A DNA stretch of 64,000 bases from Whalleya microplaca (GCA_022497155.1 MU385757.1:248001-312000); one strand, 5' to 3'; positions 26,280-37,904 are shown, counted from the stretch's first letter. Notes: generated from the sequence alone by a model not told the origin. Program-made: numbers and translations.

Positions 26280-26654
26280 TTGGTATACGTCTATAGTATG
26301 GGCTATGCCCCCAAGGGCTCTACTGATGGATTGGCGCCGATACAGGGTTACGTACTTCCACTTATTGGGAATCACGACAATGGAGTCTGGGTCGAGGCTA
26401 TTTTACTCGCAGCTGTGACACCAAGCGAAGGGGCTTACCAACGGATTGGTCATGTCTGCATTGATCTCAAGACAGCATCTTTGAGTCCTCGTCACCTTGA
26501 CTCGCCAGACAGTCAGACCCCCGAGAACGAGAATATTGAACTAAGAGAGATTAAGAATCCGATAGTGAAAGTCATGCTCAAGAAATGGGGACATTGCGAT
26601 GTACCCTCACATAGACGGACTAGTAATGGAAGACATCATATTACTCTTGTTTGA
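26280..26654 (+). other. Unassigned open frame, possible gene fragment
   Basis: An open frame of 124 codons just 3' of the P450, opening with TTG; the first ATG is at about 26298. The stretch VWVEAILLAAVTPSEGAYQ followed by RIGHVCID faintly resembles the C-terminal part of fungal heterokaryon-incompatibility (HET) proteins, but no HET core is present upstream. It could be a relic or a chance frame. It lies inside the segment bracketed by the two LTR copies. Confidence 0.3.
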
Positions 26655-26788
26655 GATCAAGTCAGCTGCCTCGAACATGCGATGATACCATATCATGGAA
26701 GGAGACAGTCATCAACGAAACATAGGGGAGATGACGAAAATACAATCAACTAGGGCCCATCATCGACTGAAGAAGCTCCAGGCTCATA

Positions 26789-26946
26789 TGTTGATGAAAT
26801 AGACGCAGGTTATGAGTAGTATAGTAGTTATTATTAGAGAAGTATCATCACTAGAGTCAGAGTAGGAGGCGAAGCCTCCTATATATAAGCCACAGCTTGT
26901 GGGGCGTCCAGCCACATGAATTATCACACATCCCTGTAATCCGTCA
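26789..26946. mobile_element. Second LTR-like copy, same orientation
   Basis: About 158 bp closely similar to the solo LTR at 23323-23483, with TGTTGATGAAATAGACGC near the start, TATATAAGCCACAGCTTG in the middle and ATCCGTCA at the end. It has small indels and a local GGAGGCGAAGCCTCC hairpin. I see no clear target-site duplication, so its termini may be damaged. Confidence 0.75.
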
Positions 26947-28278
26947 GATGTCATCGCTATTGACGTTGACCTAGATTGAAACCTTCACCGCCGAATCTGA
27001 AGTTACGAATCATCAATTGGAGATGTAACAATAGCCACGCATACCTTACCTTCAGCTACCGCACTCACCAAGAAGCCAGCCTGTCTTAGAACCCTCAAAC
27101 CAATAGCTAGAATGCCTCAATTGAGACGCAGACTGTCGTCCTTGGTATCAATGTACTAGCACCTCATGAACTGGTGTCACAAGAGCTCATTAAATGAGGG
27201 CTTGGTTCCTTTTCTGATAATAAATGGTTTTGGTTCTGAGGTCTTTCTACCTGTACCTTACACTACAAACTGGAGTCTTAAGACATCGAGACCAAAAGTC
27301 TTCAGCGTAAAATAAAATGTAAAGCCCCATAATAAGACCCAAACCAACGGCTTTAGAAGCTTGTCAATATTGCTAAAAGGCAAATTGAGAAAATTGATCC
27401 CCTAAGAGCTAGACACCAGGTTAGAGAACCCCTCAAGCAGTAATTAAAAGAGGCCTGAAATATCGCAAGTGAATACAACGTTCCTGATAGTGAAGAGTCA
27501 TCGAATTTATAAGAATTGAGTGATTTGACGTTGTTTTTGAATAATATGTGGTTCAAGAGGAGGGTAACAATCCAGATTCGAAACTAGAATTGTAGCTAGA
27601 TCTTTACAAAAAGAAATTTAGAAAACTAAAATAAAATAAAACTTTATAGCGCCAGCACGTTATCGTGAACACCTAGCTTTTATATTAATTATTAGAGCAA
27701 GAAACGTTTATCACAGATGCATTAACATTCTCGTTGGAACCAGCCATTGAATCAGGATGCAGGTATTGTGAAATAGGTGACTTTTGATGTAAAAGGTGTC
27801 TCAAATAGGGGGAAGTGTCCCAAATTCCTGTGGGGTCCGTTATTACGTAAACTCTCTATGAATATTATGCCAAATACCAACTAACGCTTCTGAAGCACAG
27901 CCCTATCGGGCCTTAGCCGTACTACTACGCATATGCTAGACACTAATTCTCTCTCTGTGGCCTCCTTATCGTACATTTTCTCAAAGGGGGCATCTTCAAC
28001 CGGGAGGACAAGAAGATCCCGCATTCTACCTATGTCTTAAGATCCACTGGAGAATGCTTTTGTATTTTGTAAGATGGCTACTCGCCATTGCAACCGGAGA
28101 GAGGCATACTGATGTTGATGAGGGTTGGATAACCTTCATTCTATGTTGTATACTTTTAACTTAAATATGACAGGGCGAGATAATAACTGCTTAATGAGAG
28201 ACAGTGAACATCAAGTCGGTCCCATTTCCTATGTATCCTAATCTTTCGCGTCCAACCACTTTTCCTCAAAAGCCCTGC
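26947..28278. other. AT-rich intergenic region, possible decayed repeat
   Basis: 27100-27780 is noticeably A/T-rich with only broken frames. This may be an old, mutated transposon, but no conserved transposase motif survives that I can identify. Confidence 0.4.
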
Positions 28279-28747
28279 TCATACTGCAAAGGTAGTAGAT
28301 GCCACGTCCGTCGTTTTTTCAGTCAAAGTGAAGGTGATCTTCTCGTTGGGAGGGAAGCCGTCGCAGCCGGTTCCAACCTCAATGTTGTTACCGTCTTCAA
28401 TCGGCCCCAGGTCGAAATGGGTACACTTAGGAGGTCCTGGATTCGTGGTTGTGGCAGGATCAATGATTGTCAAACAGCCGGCCACTCCTCCGAAAGCGTT
28501 GGGGTCTGGTGGAGGGCAGTCTCTTTCCTTCAATATAGTCGTAGTACGTCGAACTTTTGTGACGAACGAGATGCCAGTAATCTCTGGCCCTTGAGATACT
28601 ATGGATACCGATAATACGTTAGTATGACTGCCTCAACTTGACATTCAAGTCTGTTCATAGTGGGAGATCCCTAGTAGACGTACGCTGGTGCCCACAAACA
28701 GCCTCAATCATTGATAGGGCAAGTATGCTGCATTTAAAGGGTCCCAT
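28279..28747 (-). CDS. Predicted small secreted cysteine-containing protein
   Basis: Two exons (28747-28684 and 28598-28279) join in frame across an 85-nt GT-AG intron to 127 residues. The N-terminus (MGPFKCSILALSMIEAVCG) looks like a signal peptide with cleavage near residue 19-21. The mature part is about 106 residues with four cysteines (in ERDCPPP, AGCLTI, PKCTHF and GTGCDG), Pro/Thr-rich and without a recognisable domain. Size, signal and cysteines fit the broad class of fungal secreted effectors or cell-surface proteins, but I recognise no family. The start codon and splice sites were chosen because only this joining gives a continuous frame with a signal peptide. It sits inside the presumed metabolite region and may be unrelated to it. 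Confidence 0.65.
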
Positions 28748-30750
28748 TTTTGTTATAGTGTTTGTTGATATAGCAAAAGTTCTAAGTCAAGTCGCCCCCC
28801 AGCAATAAATAGTCGTATGTTTGTGATAAATTTTGAAGTACTAAAGAGAACTCTAGCAACTGGCAAGAGCAGACTGGCTTTATATCTATCTCCCTGTTTT
28901 CTATCTTTAGTTTTGATTTGAGATTTTGTAAAATGGATGCTGCCTACATGGCGTTTTCTCTCTCATTAGTTCGTAACGGGACCATCTATTTCTAAGAATA
29001 GGACTGCAAACATTTAAGATGTACGCAAATATGAAAGCAGAATCGAGTTGATATCTGATTTGTTCTTTACTTTGAGACTATTCCCTAGCCCGTCACTAGA
29101 AGTGCTGATATCTAAAAATATAATAAGTACGGAATGCGAGCTAACAAAGATCCGCGTGTGGCTAACTTTGTTATGTGAGTTCGCTCTAGGTAAATAACTG
29201 GAATGTATACCATGCATGTGTATCCCTATCGCCGGAACAAGAAATGTAACAGCGGCAGGGTATCTGTTTACTACGTATTCAAGGTATCCAGTATGTTGCT
29301 AGTACGAATACCTAAAACCGCGCCTGGCTCATACAGGGAAGATGTTTGGCCATCATTGAGTCTAGTGGGTAGACAGCAATAACCTAGATAAGGGTGTGAA
29401 ACTAGTAAGTAAATTAAGCATGAAGATAAAGCCTACAAGTAAAATTCCAAGCTTTGCTACCTGAGTACACTTGGAAAAATTGACTGATGATAGGAGGGCG
29501 TAGATATAAAGAATTGTTGTCTTAGATAAGTGGGAAGATACAAGGATTGCCCTGGAATACGTGTACTACATCGTCGGACTTTATATTTATCATAGCCTCC
29601 ACAGTTGGTCGTCGGCTTTAGTCGGATTGGGGACTACTGATGTTCCACTGCCACCACCAACTACACCAATGCCACCCCCTTTGATTCGACTTCTTGACCA
29701 CGAGCGCAATCAACATCTTGACAGACTCTGAACAGCATTGAATTAACAATTATCTCCGGCATTATGACCATTAGTCCATATAATTCCCAAGCATATTCAT
29801 CAAGTTAGAAGACAGTTCGATGCCATACATAAAGTGCCCTCTAGGATAGGTCAAGCCCCGGTAGGTAGAAATAAATATACACGTCAATCCCCCCGCTACC
29901 TTTATACATGAGAAGTAGGTTCCATGATGCCTGGCCTTTATGGTTCCACGGCATAGCCACCAGTCTGGGTCAAATGTAGGCGTTCGCACTCAAAATCTCA
30001 CCCGGTTATCTAGTCATCCACTCTGGTCTCCAGCTACCTAACCTAGACTCCATCATTTTCCTGCTCAGATACCTGACTAGGCTGCTTCCGGAACATGACT
30101 ACAAGTACACGTTCTCTTTGTTGTCTCCCAAAGACTACCAAATAGAATAGCCACCGACCCCTGAGTGCGAAATTGAAACTTGCGCCTCTATTGCCACCAT
30201 CCACCCTTACTTGTGGCAATAGGGGATTAAATACTGGGAGTAGCATTAGTGTTAGACCAGACTGATAGAATATAACGTCAAGTGAGCTCGGTTTGTTGAA
30301 GAGTTTGCTTGACTTGTTAAACCCGAAGCAGGTTATGAGTGAGTCGTAAGCAGCATGATCACCCCATGAGTCATGCGACCAAATTAATGTGTTAACAAGC
30401 ACTCAACCTCTCCATCAGCGAACTTGATGTTAATTCTAACGAGAGTAGGTGATTGATGAACGCGTAACTTACTTACTATCCATTTCGAAAGATTTTTTAT
30501 GCCAAGAAGACTCGCGGCTTTGGATATGATGTGGTGTGTATGTTGTTTGCCTACCGAAACATCATATGAGCTGGTCCATGACTCACGGGCACAAGATGTC
30601 GAAGAAATATACGTAATATGAACCTCGATCCATATGAAACAAGCTGCAATCCTTCAATACAAATAGAAGCCATTTTCCAGCAAGTTACTATCTTATTACT
30701 TGTTCATCGAGGCATTGTAGTTCAACGTCAAGCATAAACTACCAGTCAAC
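28748..30750. other. Intergenic, no supportable gene
   Basis: A 119-codon frame on the minus strand (30043-30402) is present but has no domain, signal peptide or family resemblance. No RNA gene is visible. Confidence 0.4.
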
Positions 30751-31059
30751 ATGAGTGATAGCTTCGATTCGGAAGAGACCGAGATAAAGGGGACCGCAGA
30801 AGAAATCGAGAAGCTTGAGAAAAAAGACAAGCTTGTCGAAGAGGATGCGACAAAGATAAAGGAAATTATTGAAAAGCTTGAAAAGCACAACAAGCATCTC
30901 GACAGACTGCGAAATGAAGCAAGACCGTTCTCTGATGTTTACTTCAATCTCGATCGAATTCTCACCGACATAGATTCGATCAAGGGCCGTTCTAAGGAGC
31001 TTCTGGAGTCTTACAAAGAAACTAAGAAGGATGATGATGAAGCAGGGAAGGAAACGTAG
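30751..31059 (+). CDS. Small acidic coiled-coil protein
   Basis: A single exon of 102 codons with a clear ATG. The composition is strongly charged: Glu, Asp and Lys make up close to half of the residues. Heptad-like spacing of Leu/Ile across residues 16-55 and 75-92 (for example EEIEKLEKKDKLVEED) predicts a coiled coil. There is no signal peptide, membrane segment or known domain. A second small coiled-coil gene of similar style lies at 60644-61000. It could be a lineage-specific orphan; function unknown. Confidence 0.6.
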   Translation: MSDSFDSEETEIKGTAEEIEKLEKKDKLVEEDATKIKEIIEKLEKHNKHLDRLRNEARPFSDVYFNLDRILTDIDSIKGRSKELLESYKETKKDDDEAGKET

Positions 31060-32036
31060 GATTTGGAGGATAACAAGGAGGAGTAGATGGTGATGCTCGA
31101 GATCGTTGCATTAGAAATAGGCACGCCTCGTCTACTTAGGCACATTGTCACTGTCACTAGACAGCTGACTAAGCGCCACACACCCCATATATCTAATAGC
31201 AGCACAACCTCACAACTCGTCTCATCAACATCTATAACACATCAATATACACAACAAATAGCTTCAATAGGAACCCCCCTATAAGCCAGAAGCCCCGTTT
31301 ATCATACCAGCAGAGATGTAATACACATCATCATTTCCATCATAAATAATATGTCAATTACTGCATTGAATTCACATTTCATTTTGAACACAGGCCTCCC
31401 ATTGAATGGTTTTCTGGGCACGTTGTATTATGGCAACATCTCCTAATGACTATCAATACCTACACCCAAAACTAAGACTTTATCATAATCAATGGATATT
31501 CATCCTAGAATTTGATAGTTCTTGTAACTGAATTCCATATGCTTGCTACGGCAAGCGAAAACGCGAAGTGTTCCGGAATATCCAATGGCACAAACGATTA
31601 TTTGTATATAACATATTCGGTAGCTATAAATTAAGAATACAAACTTAGATTACTTCATAATTAGTTTTTCAATATTGCCCTGCCATCGCCTCGCCTTTCG
31701 TTGTCAAGGCGCGCTATCTCTGGTAAGTAGATTCGGAAACCATTCTAGTTGTCGATGAATCCGGTCCAGGTATGGATATCGCCAAGCACGTTATTGAAGC
31801 TTCTGCCTTCCAAAATAGGTTGAAACTGCGAATGGGCTTAACTACTAGTCGTGGCGTCAAATATACAGCATACTGATTCATATGTTTTGTAGTAGCGATA
31901 ATTTATTTATCCTTGAGAATGCTCTTGAATGTCTGAGATATGCGGATTACGCCTGCTGTCCGGTAGTACCGGACAGGTACCCCTAGCGGATGGCCGCATT
32001 TGAAAAGCATCATCAGGAGCCAATCTTCTTAAGGAA
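31060..32036. other. Intergenic with a 21-base palindrome
   Basis: No supportable gene. A perfect palindrome CTGTCCGGTAG/TACCGGACAG lies at 31956-31976 (10-bp arms, one central base). It could be a terminator-like hairpin, a CGG-type regulator site or a transposon scar. Confidence 0.45.
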
Positions 32037-34047
32037 TTATTTTATCCCTCGTGGCTCCATAATCACTTCCAGTTCGTCTGTCACCACCGCAGCTACCCAT
32101 TCTTTCCTACTGGGAAGCTTCACGCGTTGCCACTTGACGCCAGACACCATGCCAGACCTAGCGCCTGCGTATGGACCTACTTCATGTACATGAATCCTAT
32201 AGTTGCATATAACCCGAGAGACAGAAAGATAGAGCTCATAATAGGAGAAGCTGTTATTCGCGCGCTTATATCAGCTCATATACGGACAAGGTTAGAATGT
32301 ATGCACTCACTGGATCCCCATACAGACATTCGCACCTTTAGAGAATGGTATATAGAACCGGTCTCTGAGGGCGTCCTCACTTATCTCCGTCCCGTCCGAA
32401 GTCAACCAGCGATAAGGATCGTAATATTCAGGGCTCGGGAATGCCGTCTTGTCTCGAAGGTACCAGATAGGCGAAGAGGTGAGCACGGTCTGTAAAGAAA
32501 CGATGAGTGAGTAACAGAGCGTTGCGGCCTAGTGGATAAAAATAGTTACCCCTTCTGGAATGAAAGTCCCATGCAATTCGACTCCGCCTTCCGGGACAAT
32601 CCGCGGCAACATGGCTGCTGCAGCACCAGCCCAACGAATTCCTTCGTGGACACAAGCGCTCAGTTTAGCGACGCTTTCCAAGCTAGTCATATCGGTTGGA
32701 AAGCCACTTTTCGAGAGGTCGTCGAAGAGTTCCTCTTGGAACTGGCCATTATGCGCTAGAGCCCAGAGAACATGAGCCAAAGATGCCGAAGTAGTGTCTG
32801 TTCCCGGGCCTAGGTTTTCCTTGGCTTCGGATAGCGCAGTGAGCGGCGGTAGACCTGACCGTACGAGCGTTTGCACTAAGTTCGGGTTTGGTGATGGCTT
32901 TGCATCCCTGGATATGGCCGCGCTCCAACTTTGATTGGCCCACTATGAAGATATCAGTGAAGAACGGTGAGCCAGACATAGAATCTCCCACCTTATGGAA
33001 GTTTTGCAGCTCTTGAGTGTATGATGATTGATAGCCAGCGATTGAAAATACTGCGGCCTCAGCCCACTCCCAGAGCTGCACGATCGTGGGAAGGGTAGTT
33101 AACTTGAAGAACAGTGAGCAATCTCAATCGCTAACATGTTGGGTCACTGTTTACTTACAATCGGCATCCAAGTGGCCTTTTCATCATTCTTGGCAACCAT
33201 TCCCAGCTGTCTACCATGAGACCATGCGTCAATGGCCCCAATGGTGGCTCCGAAAGAAAAGTCCGCTGTGAAATGTTAACGGTGTTACACTACATACTAT
33301 CTTGGCCTGGGGTCAAACAAATTATATCTGCCTCAAGTGCTCGGCACGCAGCAGCAAGATCAACAACCATGTCAGTCTTCTTCGCTATGGCCGCAACCCA
33401 CTGATTTATGTGATGCAGCATTAAACCCTCCAGGTTGTCCATCTTGCTCCGGTTGAAGAGTTGGCCCATGAGTCTGCGGCGCTTTGAGTGTTCCGCAGGG
33501 TCTCTGGAAGGCCACGTTAACAAGGTATATTCTGAGTGAATGCAGCAACTATATTCAGGACATCATACGTGATAGAGAAGAGAGCAGGGTGTCCATCTTG
33601 CACAAACTCCCCATATACTCTTGGGTCCTTCTTGAACTTTCTTCCGACCTTGTGAACAGTGTTATATACTTCCAAAGAGTAAAACGAAACCTCGCGAGGC
33701 CCTATACGAATGAGCGGTCCTGGTTGCAGGTTAGTTTTTTAATTTCTTCTATAGAGGAAGGGTGTCGACTACCTAGCTCGTCATGAAGAGGCGGGAGGTC
33801 TAATGTTATAGTACCGCGGTTCTCATGAAGAAATAGCCAGCCTAAGCGAGAATAGGGAGCTAGATATCCTGCATTTGGGACTTTTGCTAGGGGCGAACGG
33901 CGAACACGATATATATGCTACTTTCCAGTCAGCCAACCCCATCCACTGGCTATATAAGAGCCTTCCGAGCCTTACCCGTGCAACCGCGAGAGCAAGAAGG
34001 CAAGCAACCACCGCCCATGCAACGGACTCGATATGCATAAAGCCCAT
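32037..34047 (-). CDS. Cytochrome P450 monooxygenase 2
   Basis: Nine exons (34047-33976, 33917-33773, 33719-33569, 33503-33319, 33265-33159, 33075-32992, 32942-32550, 32489-32311, 32250-32037) join in frame to 509 residues. An N-terminal membrane anchor (about residues 8-24) is followed by SPLAKVPNAGYLAPY, then GPLIRIGPREVSFYS, a C-helix HSKRRRLMGQLF, I-helix GPGTDTT, K-helix HEGIR (ExxR intact) and PYRW. The haem loop is FSKGANVCMG with Cys435; the usual Arg two residues before the Cys is Asn433. It lies head-to-head with the permease at 34732 across 684 bp, which suggests shared control. It is probably a microsomal oxygenase tailoring the cluster product (inference). I cannot assign a CYP family. 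Confidence 0.92.
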
Positions 34048-34731
34048 TTTGCATAGCAGGATTATATTGCGTCTACCACGATCTGTCACCACTCAGTTGC
34101 TGGGAGTCTGGCACGAAGAGACGGGGCGTAGATAGTGTTCTGCGCGATACACTGGAGTCGGGGTTTGCCGCATGGGTGGTGCAATCTACTATTAACTGAA
34201 AAAGGATATGAGATGATATGGACAGTGGTTGTCAGCATAATGGATAATAAGACAAATGAGAAGTGTACGCTGCTATGGGTAGGTAGCCCCGATTGCGTGA
34301 TGTGCTGGACCCACGTTGGTATCGTCGAAACAACACGATATAATGCCTCGGCCTTCATTTTTATCAGCCCCGCTATCGCATTTACACGGGTTTGCGATGG
34401 AAAACCTGCTAGTTCGAGTCATCCACATCGGACTGGACCTTCATTTTGGACTTGTGTCAAAGGAACCATTGCTGGAACTATATAATATAATCCATTATCC
34501 ATCGACTTAGTGCGAAAAGGTCCGATGCCACCATGACCACGGCCCGATGACGCGATCGCTATGCTTGACTGCGGATTGGATTACATTGGACCTTAGCGAC
34601 ATGGGAGCTAAAACTAGCGCGCGTTGATTTCTTTCTACAGAGCCTCGACGAACCGCATACATAACACAGGCTTTTCCATCAGATCTGATGCCGCCGATCG
34701 AGCACACGGTGTTTATAGAAGGTTGTGTATA
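34048..34731. promoter_or_regulatory. Bidirectional promoter between P450 2 and the permease
   Basis: A 684-bp region separates the two divergent start codons. No long coding frame is supportable. Co-regulation of the pair is inferred from the arrangement only. Confidence 0.5.
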
Positions 34732-36889
34732 ATGATGGCGGAGACACAAGAAGTAGCGAAAGACCGCATCGAGCCGACCGAGGTGGTTGGAGAGCCCGAA
34801 GGCAACACGGCCGATGCTCAAGTCCTCGTAAGTCCGACTTGCTGCGACCAATACAATTTTCTTCCACATACTAATCTTAACCAGGAAAACCTAGGATACA
34901 AGCCTGTACGTTTCATCGAATGTCTGACGGCTTCAAGGTATTGAGTTGCTGAACGCAATGAACAGGTCCTTCATCGTACTTTCAACCTGTTTCACAACTT
35001 TGCGACAACATTCGGTAAGATTTCGCCGATAACTTCGACGGATAAATCAACTGACACACGATTTAGCTGCACTCTACTTCATAGGTGGCGTCCGAGTCAC
35101 TTTCTCGACGGGAATTGCTGCGGGTGGTAATTTGGCATACTGGTGCGCCCAGAAAATCGCTCATGCTCGTCTTACACCTGGCTAACTTTGGCCTCAGGAC
35201 AAGTTACCTCGTCACATGTGTCTTCACCTTCATCACTGCGGCCGTGGTCGCTGAGATTTGCTCCTCGCTCCCTCTTGCTGGGTCTATTTACCTTTGGGCG
35301 GCCGAGGCAGGTGGTCCTAGGTTCGGCAGGCTCTTCGGGTTCATCGTAGCTTGGTGGAGTACTACAGCATGGACGACCTTCTGTGCCAGTCAGTTACACC
35401 GTTCCCCGTTCTTTGGATCTTCTTTTGGGCAGAAGCTCATGGGATTTTAGGCAATACCCAAGCTGCGGTCAACTATATGCTGTCGGTAGGCTATCCCCCG
35501 CGGAAAGTTCAGTTATCTAGTGTACCCTGTTCTGACGCACAAGTAGGAGATTGTGGTTTTCAATCTCGACTTTCCTTCTGATTCTAGCGACGTCAAGTTC
35601 CGCGCTGTCCAGTGGATCTGTACCGAGGTCATGCTTGCCACGGCTGCGATTTGGAACCTTCTTCCCCGTCAGTTCATCCTATGTCGCTGACAGACTCTTA
35701 TGTACTGATCTATTTCCTATAGCTCGCTACTTCAGGTGCATATTCTGGCTCTCAACTGGCTTTGTGCTTCTAGACTTTGCTCTCAATATGATATGGCTAC
35801 CGGCGGCGACCAGCAAGACGTATGGCTTTCGCTCCGCGCATGATGCGTTCATGACAACGTACAATGGAACCGGAGCCCCAGATGGATGGAATTGGTGTCT
35901 GTCATACCTCGCAACGGCTGGCGTTCTGATCGGCTTTGATGCTTCGGGTCATGTTGCAGAAGAAACAAAGAATGCACCGATAGCCGCCGCTCGGGGAATC
36001 TTCTGGAGTACAGTTGCTAGTGGAGTGGGCGGGTTCGCTGTGGTCATACTATTTTTATTCTGCGTCGTACGTCGACCTGTCTTGGTTGTGCTTATAAGAC
36101 CCCTTCAGCTAACTCTGAACTAGCCTGATGCTGATACTCTCTTTTCCTTCGGTGGGGCGCAACCATTTGTGCCCCTGTATGCCGCCATTCTCGGCGAAGG
36201 GGGGCACATAATCATGAATATCATTTGCGTTGTTGCTTTGTGGTTTGTAAGTCTTCTACCTATAATCCTGTGGTTGCTTGACTACCCCTTTTTTATGGTA
36301 CTGACCCAGTCTCAAGAACACCGCGATCGCTATCCTTGCAGCTTCCCGTCTGGTATTTGCAGTCGCTCGAGATGGCGTCCTTCCGTACTCCGGTTGGGTA
36401 GCGAAGGTTGTTGATGGCCAGCCACGAAACGCCATTATAGTCGTCTGGGTTGTCGCATCTATCATCACCTGCACCATCCTCCCGTCATCTGTCGCCTTCA
36501 CCTCTCTCGTGTCTGCTGCTGGTGTTCCTTCAGCTGCGGCTTACGGGCTGATCTGTCTCGGACGCCTCTTGCTCACACCCAAGACCTTCCCAAAACCTGC
36601 ATGGAGCCTGGGACGGCTAAGCAAACCATTTCAAGCCATCGCGGTCCTGTGGAACGGTTGGGTAGTGGCAGTACTGTTCTCGCCATATCAGTTCCCGGTC
36701 GCGGCTGACACTCTCAACTATGCCCCGGTCATCATGGCCATCGTCACCATATTTGCTTTGATCTCCTGGTGGGTGATACCAGCAGATAAGTGGCTTCCGA
36801 GTCAGAGAATCCAGCATACCTTGGAGGCAGATATACTAGCAGCAGACAACGTAAAACATCGGGACGTAGGTAACGTACAGGAGACATGA
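34732..36889 (+). CDS. Amino-acid/GABA/choline-type permease (APC superfamily)
   Basis: Ten exons (34732-34827, 34885-34905, 34966-35014, 35067-35142, 35198-35388, 35451-35485, 35547-35667, 35723-36066, 36124-36246, 36317-36889) join in frame to 542 residues. About 12 membrane segments are visible after a charged N-terminus of roughly 45 residues. Family features include NLFHNFATTFAALYFIGG, GSIYLWAAEAGGPRFGR, GFDASGHVAEETKNAP and AVARDGVLPYSGWV, all typical of the fungal amino acid-choline transporter (ACT) group. It should import or exchange an amino acid, GABA, choline or a related amine at the plasma membrane. Exon 2 is a 21-nt micro-exon. Its head-to-head position with P450 2 suggests it belongs to the same metabolic locus, but it could be an ordinary nutrient transporter. 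Confidence 0.92.
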
Positions 36890-37904
36890 TGTATTACTTC
36901 CCCTACATTTGTTTGTCGTGTAAGCAGCGTTTGCAACAGCTCAAATTAAGCCTCACAAACTTTACTTGTCCTTGGGGAAACTGTATCAATGTGTTAGACT
37001 GCGCCAATTTTCATTTTACCTGTTAATACAGCCACAGTATTCCTTTGGAAACTCTGATACATTAGATTGTAATAATCTGATAGCTGAGTTGCTATATTTA
37101 CATAGCATATCTCTATCACCCCTATCATAAACGAATTCCTTTAACCAATGGAGCCAAAACTTAAAGCAGATGATTCTAACCTTCTTTTCTTATGACTCAT
37201 TACCTGTTTATGGGAATTGGAAAAAAATTAATTCTAGCCTCCTATTTACCACCCAAGATCCCTTCACATTTATATATCTTGTAGAATATTTACTCTTGCT
37301 ATAAGTCCTCCAGGAGTAGTATTTGACATATTCTAGGCACAAATTGTTCGTACCTATCATTACACAAGAAATTATGTATATTTTTAGGTATAAGCTATCT
37401 CCGCCTTAAATCTAGGTTGAGATTATGCAATCACCAATACTTGTACAGTAGAAGGTACGAATATTACTATCATGTATATATTACAGGCCATGCGCCACTC
37501 TAGATAGCTGATCCTCCAGTCAATCAAGACCTATTAACTCTATTCTCCAATAGTGCTGACATTCATTCATTCATTCATTCATTCGTGTTTCATCATCCTT
37601 CATTCATCTTCCCAAATATATTGGGTGACTATCACGTCTACCAGCACAATATACGGGACATCTGGCTGCGCTAGAGGGGTTCCTATTGAAGCTGTATGCT
37701 GTGTATATCTGTGTGCTGTTGTAGTTGTTGATGGATTGATGAGGTGTGAGGTGTGAGGTCCTGCTATCAGATATATGGGGTGTTTAGTCAGCTACCAGCT
37801 GTCCCGTGACAATGACAGTCATCTAAAAGATACACGCTCCACCCATATGCATTTCACAACAAGTGTCGTACTATTTACATCTAGTCAGTCCTCATTCGGC
37901 TGCG
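36890..37904. other. Intergenic with ATTC microsatellite
   Basis: No supportable gene. A tetranucleotide (ATTC)n run lies at about 37560-37583. The region is A/T-rich. Confidence 0.5.

Noticed and set aside
27100..27780. Possible pogo/Tc1-type transposase relic in an AT-rich stretch
   Set aside because: No conserved DDE or helix-turn-helix motif could be read; only short broken frames.
30043..30402. 119-codon frame on the minus strand
   Set aside because: No ATG-proximal signals, domain or family features. Likely chance in a non-coding region.
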